A stretch of DNA of 64,000 bases, taken from contig CM049308.1 in NCBI GenBank assembly GCA_026874595.1, positions 15,002,001 through 15,066,000 on the forward strand, in the 5' to 3' direction. The position numbers were made by a program, and so were the translations under genes. Position 1 is the first letter of the stretch. Every line of letters begins with the position of its first letter. Positions 34,751 to 47,571 of the stretch are shown here, piece by piece. The notes below the pieces were generated by a model, which did not search any database, was not told where the DNA came from, and worked only from the letters and a program-made list of their open reading frames with translations. The DNA is from Sipunculus nudus. Its lineage: Eukaryota > Annelida > Sipuncula > Golfingiida > Sipunculidae.

Positions 34751-37422
34751 AACCCCTAAAATATCAGATTACCCCCTCAGAATAATTTTATTCAGTTACT
34801 TAAAATTATGATAATTATTTCTCACTTATTTCTCAAATTAGGTTGACTCTGTGTAAACAACTTAAATTTGTAGAAAATGTGTCATGAGCGTGAGCTAATG
34901 GTGACCTGTATACACTACCCGCATATAGCTGCACGCTTTCTACAGGCCCTGCTTATCGTGCGAATACATGCTTTTGAGAGAAAGAGAACTTGAGGAAAAC
35001 AGGCAGACAGACATACAATGAAAAACAGCCACGTATAATAAATTACCACCAAGGAAAAATAAATAATTTTGTTAATTTCTACAAACACTAAAGGCCAAAT
35101 TAGATTAAGGAAGCAGATTAAACCGAAGTCGATTTTATTTTCATATTAGTCACGAGTTCACACGCAGTGACGTATAAAATATGTCAGGCACATAATGTAA
35201 TCTTCTTTCAAGATGACTGCTGAAGCATACCCAATGCTTGAACTAAAGAGAGAAATCGTTCGCCCGCCAAGAAAATAATGGTTAAATTCACACTTCCCGG
35301 TGCGACGCCCTGTTCATCCGACAGGAAAATTTAAGACCACTTAAAGATATTAGCTACGCGCACATGATGTGGATTTTCAAGAACCGTTGCAAAGACATGG
35401 TAGGTAGGACCTTCGTTGGTTTTTAACCCTTAAAGAAATACATCTTCTCCCTTCGTGCGCGGATCTGGTGGCTCTTTATTTAAGTAAACCAGCTTGTTAT
35501 AAAACCCGATGGTTAAATAAAACTACCAAGTTTTCGATGATTTCTGCACTGTTTTCTTTGAACCATCCTGAAGGCAGATGATATTTCATGAGACAAGTTG
35601 GCAGCAGCTTACCATCCGATTAATTGCATTATTAATCCTCTTAGAAACTTTCCACGTGTCTTGGCAATAAAACGACAGTGTTTAGATGATAAAACCTATG
35701 GGCCATAGGACTCTGTAATCCAAAATACCCACTGTGTTTTAAGATTTAAGACGTGTCTTCAAAGGCCAACACCAATTTTACACCACTCACACTACACTCA
35801 ATGTGGAAAATACATACTGTGTCCCAAGGCTATACGCTATTATATCGCAAATTCGTCTTATTTGTGTATAGGTTACAACTACCCCGTTCCATTTTACCCC
35901 GTAATCTGAAATTTATTACATTTTACCCAAGGGGTGTTCGAACCTGATTCCAGGCGATCCCTGCGCTTGTCATATTATACCCTCACTGGTTTATCTAAAA
36001 TGGTACATTCTCATAAAAATCTGAATGTAAAAAAAAGTTACAGCTCTTTAGTTACAATGTCTTAATAAATTTACAAATTTGTTAATAATACTAACATATA
36101 TAGCACCCCTCTACTCATTTCATAAACAATTAAACAACTCAAATGTTGCAGAATGTTTTGTAACTTTGTACTTAGAATTATGAAATCGATTTCATCCTTT
36201 AGCAAATAATGTGAGTGGTCAGTAATTACAAGGTGTAATCTGAAAAAAAAGCTGCACCGTTTCTTAAAAACAAAACATTTTTATAAATAAAGCTACCAAT
36301 ATTATATTATCAATATATCCTGGAGAACAAGTGACCATATTTGACAGGTATACCTGCATTTGTAAACAGACGAACGGGAAGACTGGCTATCAGCAGAAAA
36401 GTCCATTTCAATATAACCCCATTAATCTGAATTCAAATTCAAATCATTCCCAGTCATCCGTATGACCCAATTTAACTCATTAATCCGGATTTGATTTCAA
36501 ATAACATGGAGCATAGGTAATTTGAAAATGCTATAACGGGTTCTGCTGTAACTTTATCGAAAATTCTACGGCTAGCTATATTAGCCGACTGGACTTTTTG
36601 TATTTTGAAATATATCGAAAATATTACTGATTGAATTTTTTAAAAAATGAACGACAATCCATAATGGAATTTGGAAATATTTCATGAAAAAAAATGAAGG
36701 ACAACTGATATTAAAATTTGGAAATAATTTCATGATTCTAGTGGTGTAAGCATTAGGTTGGGGCGGGTGTCCTCTGCGTACTTGTATAATGAGGTGTTAA
36801 CAAGGCTAACTATATGGTTAAGGCCAAAGGTTCGTTTATTTCATTTCACTGTTAGATCTTTAATTAAAGTGAAGCGATGGCGTATTCAGAACTCATTAAA
36901 GGATGCTGACGTCTGTCACTGTTGGATATTGATACACTCGGAGACAGACTTGTGATAATTTGGTTAACATGAATCAGCTTCAAACATATCAGCTTACTTA
37001 ATTATTTTGTTGTTTGCTTTTTAAATAGACATATCCTTAAGTGCGCATTTCTGGAATGTGCATTACCAACAAAGAAAAGCTCATTTTTCTACATGTTTAA
37101 CATCTTTATATTTTATTCAAATTTCAGTATAAGTGACCGTTCTATGAACACGATTTGGGTATGTAAAAAGCACCTGAAAACAACTCTTTGTAGAGAAGCA
37201 TTCATTTATAGTTGCTTTTTTATAGTCATTTATTCTCTTCAGCTCTTTAACATTTCTTAACTTGATTTGATTGTAGATACTTGATACCAACCAAAATTTT
37301 TGTATTCTTACTTGTGATATAACTGAAATATAACTGGTTTATGCTGTCATTGTTTATCCAAGTACAACAGATTCGTGATGCGCTTGCGAGCAGATGTACC
37401 TTGTATAAGCGCAATATAAATA

Positions 37423-37427
<5 letters not shown>
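34751..37427. other. Non-coding stretch, no gene seen
   Basis: AT-rich DNA with no repeat family that I recognise. Frames are at or below 65 codons. Confidence 0.5.
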
Positions 37428-37487
<60 letters not shown>

Positions 37488-37538
37488 GTGTGTGTGTGAG
37501 AGAGAGAGAGAGAGTGTGTGTGTGTGTGTGTGTATGTG
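37428..37538. repeat. Compound (TA)n-(GT)n-(GA)n-(GT)n microsatellite
   Basis: TA to about 37485, GT to 37498, GA to 37514, GT to 37538. Confidence 0.95.
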
Positions 37539-39929
37539 ATAGACCTAAGTCACTATAGCTGTCATCCGCCTCATCGGATCTTCAAATGAATGAAATTTCA
37601 ACGACGGCGGCATAGTTGCTAAACATAGAGCGTTGTGTAATCGTTGAGAAAAGACTACATTTAGATCAGTTCTAATTATATATGTGTGTGTCTTGTTCTT
37701 TGGGCAACGTTAAGAGCTAACAGTTGCAGTATGTACACAGCTTAAGATCTATCAGATTGTCACAATAATGTAAGTGAGGAACGTATTAAACATATAGATC
37801 TTTTCAAGCAATATGAACTATCAGGTCAGACGTGGAAACGAGTTAAATGTGACAAAATCATGCTGTGTGTTTAGCAAAAGACGTTATCACCTTTGATTCT
37901 TATTTCTGGTTGGCACTCTAGATTTCTCACTGGCTAAATTCTTTAGAGCTTGTCAGATTTCGGTTTTCTTATCGTTTTCTTATGATTGCTGGATAAATTA
38001 ATGGGTTGAACTCACACTTCTGGTCTCAGGCTTACCCACCCGGGCCCCTCTAGTGAAACATTAACCATATATTTTATTTAATTTGATTCTAAGGCGAGAA
38101 AATCAGGGGACAATTCTAGTCAAGTATATTGTGTAAAAGCAGACAAAAAAATAAAAAACAGTAGGAGAGCCGAAAGCACAAGCCTACAGCAAAGAATGAA
38201 TTAATATTGTACCATATATTCTGTTTCATGGTAAATCAGCTTCTAGTTGTCCTAGGTATCTGTTAGCCTAAAATATGTATTTAGCAAAACATTTAAGGCG
38301 GTGTCCGGTACATATTGACGATACCCTTTATTTATTTATTTGCGTGTATCAGTTTCTGAACGACAGCTCTGCTTCAAGATTGTTAGTGCACGCATATGGG
38401 AATTATGTCTATTATCTGATGGATAAAAAGATCAGTTCATACAAATGAAATAAAAACTTTTAAAATATATATCACATTTTCCTACACAAGGTCTTGGTTA
38501 GCATCATCCCCTATAGGATATATTTTATATGTTTAATTCCGAATTTATGAATCCCATTAACCACATTGGCCTATGTTTATTATATTTTTTTCCAAAATTT
38601 TCGGACGCCTTCGCTTAGGATTTTACCATTAAGGCCAAACTGCTTAAAAAATGAAGACCTACAGCAGCATATAATCTGCGGGCCCAGTGCACAGAAAATA
38701 CCACAGAAAGTCCAAGTAAATATATGGAAATCTTATTTGTATCGGGCCCAATTTTTGCTAATTATTTTATCAAAATAATTTACTATAAAGAAGACAAATA
38801 AGCAAAAACACCGACGGAAATTGTGATTGTTCATATGCAGCATTTAAAGAAATATTTTTTTTTATCTTTTCCTCAATTTTCCAAACTTTTACATATTTTG
38901 TCTGGGCAAGCAAATTAAAAATGTCATCATTCCATTCCGTATCTCATGGTCCAGGGCCCATAGAACAATTTATTTTTTGCGTTTGTGTTTGACCTCTGGA
39001 ATATCGTAATTCAATTACTCTTGCACGCAGCTCATATATGACATTTCTTTCTTTACCATTTAATTCATTATAAAGGAATGCCCTTTTATTTTAGATTGAT
39101 CATGACATTTGTGGTTATTCCACAGTCCTTTCACAAGACTCGACGATTTTGCTTTTACTATTTTATTTAATGAAAACTTAGCCTAAAATATATTTAAAAG
39201 TGCTTTTAGTTCAGATGTTTAAATAGGATTTAATTAATTTTAATCAGTATATTTTTAGTAAATCGATACACGCCCTTTATCAAATCTAATGCTTTATAGT
39301 GCCATGCATAAAGTTTATAAATGAAGCACAGAAGAGGATATAGGATCATAAAAAAAGGGGTGGGCTAAACGACATGACACAGTGAGACACCTGTTCTGAG
39401 AGTGCTAATATGCATGTAGAAGTTTAGGAGAAAACTGTGCGAGGCCCAAAATCTAACGCTGCTTTCCTGTATAAAGCGTGTGTATTTCTATTTCCTAGTT
39501 TTTAGATCAAAAAGAGAAAACGGTACCTGGCGTCCCCTTCAAATCCGTCCAGACGCATGCGTGGAAACATATCACATAATCCCGAATCACGTCAGATTCA
39601 ATTCTAGTCCGATAAAAACACTGGAAAGAAAAGGTGAGGTTTACATAATACCAACATAACTAGACGACCAGAGGAAGTTGAAGCGACAGACAGACGGCCA
39701 GACGATACAAAGTGTCGGTTTTCCATCAATTGAGTGACCTTCAGAGTGAATGCCGAGGAATTAGGGCCTTTAGAATGACATATATCACACAAAATAACAT
39801 GAAAGCATACAAAGCTGACAACAACTGACAAACGGAAAGACATCATGACACACTGACACATTTTAGATAACATATGATTAGATAAACATATGGACAAGAT
39901 ATATAGAAGCAAAATTAGTTATAGTTTTT
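37539..39929. other. Non-coding stretch, no gene seen
   Basis: From about 39660 the sequence has ACAGACAGACGGCCAGACGA and TTCCATCAATTGAGTGACCTT words like those at 41311-41395. This marks decayed parts of the same dispersed-repeat family as the downstream cluster. Confidence 0.45.
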
Positions 39930-40940
39930 TTCACAGTTTTGGAGGAAAGGCCAAGAACTGATATGTTGCAGTGGTTTGAGTGCAGCGCCCCTAGCAACCA
40001 TATTCCGAAAATGAAAAAAAAAAAACACTTTCGAGATATTAGTGTATGACATCAGCTGTATCAGTTTCAAAAGGATTCCTGCAAAACTGTGGTCTGTACA
40101 ATGGTATATGTGACACGCAAACCCAGCAAGCAGGCGAATTTGAGGACAACTGACAAACAGACGGACACACTGACAAAGTGACTCAAGATTGTGTCCAAAT
40201 GACTACACCAGGTTATTGAAAAGACTCAGAGGAAGAAAATAAGCTATAGTTTATGTAATTGAGGCTTTGAGTTTTGGAGACACGGCAAATATAATGATAT
40301 AATTGGAAGGGTCGTGTTCAGCGCCCCCTAGCGGCTATATCGGGAAAATGAAAAATATGTTTCGAGATATTAGTTTATGACATAAGATGTACCAGTTTCA
40401 AAAGGATTCCTTCAAAACTGTGGCCTGTAGAATGTTATTTGTGAGACGCAAGAACCAGCAAGAAGGCGAAATTGAGGACAACTGACAAAGAGATGGACAA
40501 ACTGACAAAGTGACTCAAGATTGAGTCCAAATGACTACATCAGGTTATGGAGAAGACTCAGAGGAAGAAAATAAGCTATAGTCTATGTAACTGATGTTTA
40601 TAGTTCTGGAGATATGGTAAAAAAAATGATATGTTGGTAAGGGTCCAGTGCAGCACCCCCTAGTGGCCATAACCGGAAAATGAAAAACAGATTTCGAGAT
40701 ATTACTGTAAGACATAAGATGTAATAGTTTCAAAAGGATTCTTTCAAAACTGTGGCATGTAGAATGTCAATGGCCAAAACATGATATGTTGGGGGGGGGG
40801 GGGGGGGGGGGTTGCATAAAGCGCCCCCTAGCGGGCGCATTAAAAAAATGAAAGAATGATTTCGAGATAATAGTGTAGGACTTAGATATGTCGGTTTCAA
40901 TAAGATTCCTGCAAAACTGTGGCCTCCAGGGCAGGATTAC
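39930..40940 (+). repeat. ~333-bp tandem repeat with AGCGCCCCCTAGCGG box
   Basis: The box AGCGCCCCTAGC/AGCGCCCCCTAGCGG occurs near 39982, 40320, 40653 and 40820, spaced about 338, 333 and 167 bp. Each box is followed by AAAATGAAAAA, TTTCGAGATATTAG, CAGTTTCAAAAGGATTC and AAAACTGTGGCxTGTA. The third unit is cut short, and the fourth begins after a run of 21 G (40791-40811). CTGACAAAGTGACTCAAGATTG and CAGAGGAAGAAAATAAGCTA mark the second half of the complete units. Confidence 0.85.
40791..40811. repeat. Poly-G tract (21 G)
   Basis: An uninterrupted G run at the position where other units of the 333-bp repeat read TTGGAAGGGTC or TTGGTAAGGGTC, so it probably expanded from that short G run. Confidence 0.9.
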
Positions 40941-41214
40941 TGAAATCTCGAAATATCTCGTTTGACGAGATATTATACGAGATATTGGGAGACATAATAA
41001 AATCTTGTAGTTCTAGCTGAATGCTACCTGATGCAAAAAACTTGACCTCTGTAGCTTTAAAACTGACAAAGTTAGAAAAATATCAGCACTTTTCCCCGAA
41101 AATACTTTACCATGGTTACCGCAAATTGAGTCAGCTACACACCTGAAGACAGGCCTTGGAATGACGATTAAAATGAGCTACAGTTGAAGTAGATACGACT
41201 AATAGTCACTCGGA

Positions 41215-41455
41215 TATGAAGAGAAAACCGTTTTGTATACTTTTGATGACCTTGACCATGACCTTTGACCTATATTGACGAAAAACAATAGGCTCCTGTC
41301 ATTTCACATTTTCCATCAACTGTGTAAGTTTGAAAGCGCTTGCTGCAAAATTGCGATCTGTAGAGAGGGAACAGACAAACAGACAGACAGACAACAGACA
41401 TCCGCGACTGACCAACCAGCTTGCCGAAATTGGAGATTTCCGGCAAGCAAAAATA
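41215..41455 (+). mobile_element. 3' part of a GACA-tailed, hairpin-ended dispersed element
   Basis: The stretch has TGACCTTGACCATGACCTTT, TTTCCATCAACTGTGTAAGT and a (GACA)n tail (41370-41400). It ends in a strong hairpin at 41419-41448 with arms GCTTGCCGAAAT and ATTTCCGGCAAGC. The architecture of microsatellite plus terminal hairpin matches the pearl-like ends at 9.2 and 10.2 kb, but the sequence differs. Frames of about 68 codons on both strands are by-products. Confidence 0.6.
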
Positions 41456-41459
41456 AGCA

Positions 41460-43440
41460 TATAGACAATTTCGCAACCTAATTTGAGGAACTCACCCATG
41501 GTATTTCATTAGTTCACTTACTACACACGGTGACGACGAGCCGTGTGTCACAATTACATCCGCCAACCGAGTTGGGTGGAGGATTAAATTTTCGCCCATG
41601 TAACGACGACGCTATATTAGTCAGGGTAAAGTATGTCTGGAAAAAGCTGTGTAACTCTGTGAGTTTTAAGTGGAATCAGTTCCTTTAGAAAGGTAGCCGC
41701 CATTGCATGCCCCAGTATGCCTTTATATTCCGCTGGTAAGCCAAATTTGATTTGTAGTAGAAGTCATACGGGAGAATGTATTACAATGGTCATCCATCCT
41801 GCGTGCTTTGATATCGTTTAAACAGCCGAAAATCCTAATAGTATTCCACTGATGATGAATTAACACAAAGGAATACATGTGGACTCACAAACCAAACTGA
41901 AAGTCCGTCTTCATAGAAACGTGTCATTTTTTTATCGCCTACAAGTGGGCTGTCGTCCAGTAACCCGTGCGATGCTTGTATCAAGCGAACAGATATTCAA
42001 TGAACATCCAGAGGTATTTATATACTGAGTAAGAAGGGATTTTTTTCACACATGGTAGGGGTTGTTAGAAATTTACTTAAAAAGATAATAACAGGCATTG
42101 GTTGTGTCAAGTGACAGTGTACTTGTAGTCAATGAGGAGTCGTCAAAAATGAAGAAAATATTTGCATCCTCATAAAGCCCTACCGTGGGTTCTTCATTAC
42201 AGGATGTTGAAGCACTCCGCCCTTAGTAGGCTTGTCGTAGACTCTCTAATGTCAGATGGTGCTAGTAAAAAGGGCGACCATTTTCTCGAGCATGCGCACT
42301 GCGCGTGGCGATCGGCTACTGTGTTCGGGCCATGAGATTTGTTGAGTGATGTTAGAAAGGGCTCCGACGGGATATCTCAGTTGGGAATAATATGAGTTGT
42401 ATATTTTTATCATTTGGAAATAACAAAATGTCTTTCCTAGCCTGACAATTAGTGCCAGTCTTCGCCGATAGGTGTGTAAAGTATAAGCAGAAAAAAAAAA
42501 CTGTTTAATGTTCAAGAGGTTGTCACATTTAAAAGTTACAAGTTTTATTTTAAAATCAAACTGTTTATAAATTTGTTTTTCCATAGCACTCTCGTTTGCA
42601 AAAGGTGACAACGGCACTTCTCTTGATTTTATTATGGTTCCTTCGTATCTTGGACAATGGTAGCTTACTAAAATAAATGAAAGAGCACTTAACCAGTATC
42701 CAGTGACACCGCTGTAGCTGCCTCTCTATTCACGTTCAGTTCACACAGTTCAAAATTCATCCGTATTCAACAGACACAACTGTTAAAAAATGGGAATGAA
42801 CAGTTGAAGGAAATTTACTAATTCACGCCCTGGCGTTTCTGATTATCACGTTGAATTATTCTGGGAGCCCTTTAATATTGCGATTATATTATATCATATT
42901 TCTAATATCATATAGTTTATGACGTCAAGACAACTTTGTTTTCATTGCTCTGGTTATGAAAGTTTCATACTATGGATTACTTATATTTTCTTTAGATGAT
43001 TTACAGATAACAAATATTAATAACTATTATATTAATAATATATTATATATATTATATATTATTTTTTTATATATGGTAATATATAAATATTATTCATATA
43101 GCCATTCTACTTAATTACGGTTGTTTTGATTCGTTCTCACCTCATCCTAAGAAAAACATTCACCTTACCTGTTTGCGTTAAATAGGCTTCGTTAAAAAGG
43201 GTAACATGGTTACATGAAGTACAGTTACACAAAAAAACTTATTATTAAATAAAAGAATTTTACGTTCACTTGCCGAAGTGTTATGCTAGAGCTCGGAGTG
43301 ATCGGCCAGAGTTAATTATATATGTATAGTATATAAGCTACAGAAATATGTATCGAGTGTATCACGAACTGTCAAAACTATGGCAGAATTTTAAGCTTGC
43401 TCTTTTATAGATTTTGATTTGCTTAAGTAAACAGAACACC
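41460..43440. other. Non-coding stretch, no gene seen
   Basis: A 121-codon minus frame (42252-42617) has no domain that I can name. 43015-43100 is almost pure A/T and palindromic. Confidence 0.45.
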
Positions 43441-43450
43441 AACACCAAGG

Positions 43451-43507
43451 CACGTGTCCTTGTTTTTTTATTGGCTCCAACAATCCTCTGACGTCACGAT
43501 GACGTCA
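43451..43507. promoter_or_regulatory. Promoter-like cluster: E box, CCAAT box, two CREs
   Basis: CACGTG lies at 43451-43456, an inverted CCAAT word (ATTGGC) near 43470-43475, and two full CRE octamers TGACGTCA at 43489-43496 and 43500-43507. The CREs are 11 bp apart, one helical turn. No TATA box or frame follows within a few hundred bases that I can defend, so the target is unknown and a chance cluster is possible. Confidence 0.35.
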
Positions 43508-45050
43508 CAATTATTCAATTCAGACAGATCAAAGAAAACTCCTTCTGTCCCCACTCCGAACGTCAGCCCGCAGGCAAGTTAATTTAATGGCATAGATTAA
43601 GTACTTCCTTTAGTTGCCGCCTAACGCTGACGGTATCTTACTTGAATTAAGAAGATAATCTAATTCCAGACCATAATTGACTCCAGGACTATATTGAGAT
43701 AAAACATGTGTCAATGTTCAGGTGCAAGAAATAAACAGGTTCAATTTCCCTTGTGTATATAAGATAAATGATGTGACATTTTCAGAATACGAATGAGCAT
43801 TTTATAGCAACATTCCGACAAGGTAACATAATACTGAGACTATAAGACGGTGTTAAAGCAGACGCTAGCTATTTTATTTTATTTCTTGCATACAGATGAT
43901 AACCATTTCAGACAGGGGTAGATGCATTTCTCTTTCATTTCTTGGAGCGAGAAGCTGTCTAGAGACATTAGTAAAAATTAAAATAATGGAATTATGCTTT
44001 GTGTTGAGAAGTTTTTTTCTGAAAGATTCCCACCACAGTGCATGTATTAATGAACGATAGATTGTTTTCAAACACGTGACACGTTCACGCTTGCTTTAAA
44101 TATATATAAGCTTAAAGCTTTTTATATTCCTAGCGCAATCTTATTTTTGTTGGTAATGAGTACCATAAAGTAGTAAATTGGTCTCAAAAAGTGTAAGTGG
44201 AGGGAGAACGCCATTAACAGATTACAGCGGTTTGTCTGATTTAATCAGTTTGGTGTTAGAACTATTTTTGGTCCCATGTTCCATGGTGTCTTCAGAGAGA
44301 TGTGGGCGATCGAAATGATACGTTTGTTTTAACAGGCTCGACTTCCTAACTGGAAGTCCACTTCCTAATTCCCGGTGACATGTAATGAAGATAAACTGAC
44401 TTAGTAAACATGAAGAGAACACATTGTCACCCTATGTCTTTATCAGATCCAGCGGCCAATATTGGGACCAGGGATAAGAGGTCTGAGGTGTAATAGACGT
44501 CTTCGTAATATCAAGGCTGGTCACTCACCTTCCAGCAACAGCCTTTGGTTCAAATTATACCGGGGGCGCAAATTTCATGAATAAATGTATATACATACAT
44601 AAGGCAGTGAAACGTACGTTCAAATTTCCTTGTGACTGTTCAAAAGAAAGCAAAAATTATCTTCTTGCATATGGTTTGTAATTTGAAACTTAATCAGTTA
44701 TTTTATTGACAAATTCAGAATTATTATAAATATTTATTGAAAGCATTCTCATTCCGTACTTTTGCTTAAACTGATATGGCTGTTACGGTCACCTATAATG
44801 TGTTACCTATAATATATACAAAATCGAATTTCAAGTTTACATCTGTGCATGATAAACCTTTTCTGATGGACTCCGAACATATTTAGAATGAGGTTTAAAA
44901 TTGAGTCGCATTTGCCAAATTAAATATCTGTATTAAGTATTAGGTATTTTGACAATTCTCTTAAAGTGACTGTCTTGAGAATTCCATGATTATATACAAT
45001 TTATTTAAAACGACTAATCATTAACCGTGAAAATAAAAAATAAAAAAAAT
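43508..45050. other. Non-coding stretch, no gene seen
   Basis: No repeat family or exon recognised. An isolated B-box-like GGTTCAAATTA near 44543 has no convincing A box. Confidence 0.45.
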
Positions 45051-45054
45051 AGAG

Positions 45055-45633
45055 AGGCCTTCACAACAAACCTTCCCAGAAATAATGGCTTCACGATGTT
45101 TTACTTTTAGATATACGTTTCTTTCATAAAATGATCACTGTATGGCGCAGCTTAATCAAATAGAAATATGTATTTTCTGGAATGCAGGCCTCCACCATGT
45201 GGGCGGTCCTTAATGTAGGGTACTCCGCATCCACTTAATGGCCCATATTACCAGGTTCATTGGTGCATATATGTTCCCAAACAAGAGTTTGTATTCACTT
45301 ATTCGGTCCGTCCATACTCAATCATATTCAATCAATTATGTAATTGTGAATATTCCTGAAAGTCCCTCCTGGATCCAGATCATGAACCGGACCCACAAAA
45401 TCTAATCAATTCTTCATTAGCCCATGACTGAGGTGCCCTGATAATTTAATTGGATTTCGTTCATGATTACGCAATGATTATTCCCAGGTTGGTTCGTGCC
45501 TGAGTGACCGTACATTTGTGAGTATTCCTTGATTACGCTGCAGAAGTTATATGTGAACAAGCACACACAAAACACATACAAACACGCCCAGACACGAACG
45601 GGAATTAACGCATACCCTCATAGCGGAGGCAAT
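45055..45633 (+). mobile_element. MITE-like family D, copy 2, with shared 5' flank
   Basis: A flank beginning GAGGCCTTCACAACAAACC recurs 613 bp downstream, so copies 2 and 3 form a tandem pair. The element proper starts near 45187 (GGCCTCCACCATGTGGG) and ends at 45633 with CCCTCATAGCGGAGGCA. It contains CCTGGATCCAGATCATGAAC and GGTTGGTTCGTGCCTGAGTGACCG, and an ACACAAACACG stretch near the end. Confidence 0.7.
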
Positions 45634-45667
45634 GGCGACTCGTAACAAGCCTCATTTAAGTCCCGGG

Positions 45668-46105
45668 AGGCCTTCACATCATACCCTCCCAGAAGTAATC
45701 ACTTAAAAAATGTTTTACTTTTATATATACATATGATTCATAAAATGACACACAACTAGAAATCTGCATCCCAGTGGATACATGCCTCCGCCATGGGAGC
45801 AAAAGTTTCAAAACGCGGGACCTTCTGTGCATTCACTTATCTTTTGGCCCATATTCCGAGATTGATAATGCATAAGTGATTGTATATTTATGAGCATTCC
45901 TTTATGACTCTCCAGAATCCGGAGATGGATCAACATGGAGTTTTTGAACCAACACCAAAACCTAATGGATTCTTCCTTGGATTAATGCCGAAATATCCTG
46001 AAAATTTCATGATAATCCATTTTGTTAATGAATAACACAAACACACACTCAAACAAACACAAACACACCATCACAAACACAAATAGACACGAACGGGCAG
46101 AAGCA
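45668..46105 (+). mobile_element. MITE-like family D, copy 3, with shared 5' flank
   Basis: It begins GAGGCCTTCACATCATACCC, the second unit of the tandem pair. The element starts at 45783 with TGCCTCCGCCATGGG. Its right end has decayed to CGGGCAGAAGCAATT. Inside, CCTTCTGTGCATTCACTTAT and TAATGCATAAGTGATTGTA match copies 1 and 2. It is shorter (about 320 bp). Confidence 0.7.
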
Positions 46106-47509
46106 ATTAAGGTGAATACTCAGCTGTATCTAGTGCTACATATCGGCAGCAGGACAGACTATTTTAAAATACCAGTCAGGCCTGCAAACCTGATATATAG
46201 ACTGAACCAGTTTGTGATGGTCTCGAGCTCAGATGGACATCTTGCGGTACCTTGAACAAGTGTGTTGTTGGTGACAGGGAATAATAGACGGTGGCTGATA
46301 AGAGCGGCGGTGACGGTATGATATCCTTTATGTAAGACAAGCACCTCGGTATTATAAACCCGCGGTCACAAGGTGTGATAAACCGCCTCAGAATGTTGAG
46401 CAAAAATATACCGGGCGACAAGGATTCCGCTGATCGTGCTTACGGCTCAAGTCACAAATGGAACAACACTGCACTTTACCATATTGAATTTGGCTTCTAA
46501 GCTCATTTCGCTCGGGCTGTATTTTTATAAGCTGACCGTAAGACGTTTTTGATGAAAAATCGTCCGTCCGCGTGCTTGTTTAGATGCTGGGTCTACATTT
46601 TAGATAGGCTGGTCGCTGGGGGGTATTTGCTTTCGCCAGTAAAAAAATAAAACCAGAAATGAAAGAAGGAATAAAAACAACGATTTAGACGGGTGTTATT
46701 ATTTTGCCATTACGGGCCGATAATCCTTTATAAATAGTTTACAGCGTACAAAACCGCATTACGCTATGTTGTGAAACGCTGTGTGAAGGAGGAATCACGT
46801 TCACAGAAACGACATTGAACGGATCAAAATGTGATTACCCGGGCGGTGAAAAATGTAGCGCTTCCTCTCATACATTATTTATAAAATATATGAAGATAGA
46901 TTATATCTTACAAGTTGTAATACTAGAATACCAAACGACGGAGGGAAAACTGAAACTGCTGCGTTTTATTTTGTATTGAATTTAATAATATCCTTTGGCT
47001 CAATATGGCGTAAGCTGTACCATAACCTTTGTTTGATGTTAAGGAAGGAGTTCGATTTCAAAGTGAACCAAAGTATGCTGACAATAAGCCAGAGAATCCT
47101 TTCTTTTGGATTGTGGATTTTTTTTTTATCACACCGGGCTTGGCTGTTGTATGTCACACTTGAAACTGGTGACTATAAAAAGGGAGATTGTACAACCTTA
47201 TACAATGTACAAAACAGGAGGACATAGACTTTTTGTTGAGTGTATTTCAAAACATTTTTATGTGTTGTGCAATATAACATTATGAGGATAATAACGCCTT
47301 TAACTGACCGGATTGTTTTACAAACCTAAATGAATGACAGAAATAAAAAAAAATACTAATTATAACATTTAATACATATCAAACGTTTCATGCACAGTTG
47401 TTTATATACTAATATATATTGAAATGTCCGTTTTGTTACCTCATTTATTTAATAGCACATTCTCACAGAGCGTACCAAACATTGTAAAAACAACGAAAGC
47501 AGGTTTTTA
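46106..47509. other. Non-coding stretch, no gene seen
   Basis: No repeat family recognised. Frames of 61-83 codons overlap on both strands around 46159-46421 and 46966-47227 and show no domain. Confidence 0.45.
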
Positions 47510-47570
<61 letters not shown>

Positions 47571-47571
47571 G
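47510..47571. repeat. (AAT)n microsatellite
   Basis: About 20 uninterrupted AAT/ATA units. Confidence 0.97.

Noticed and set aside
42252-42617. 121-codon minus-strand frame as a gene
   Set aside because: No domain, no codon pattern and no neighbouring exon signal.
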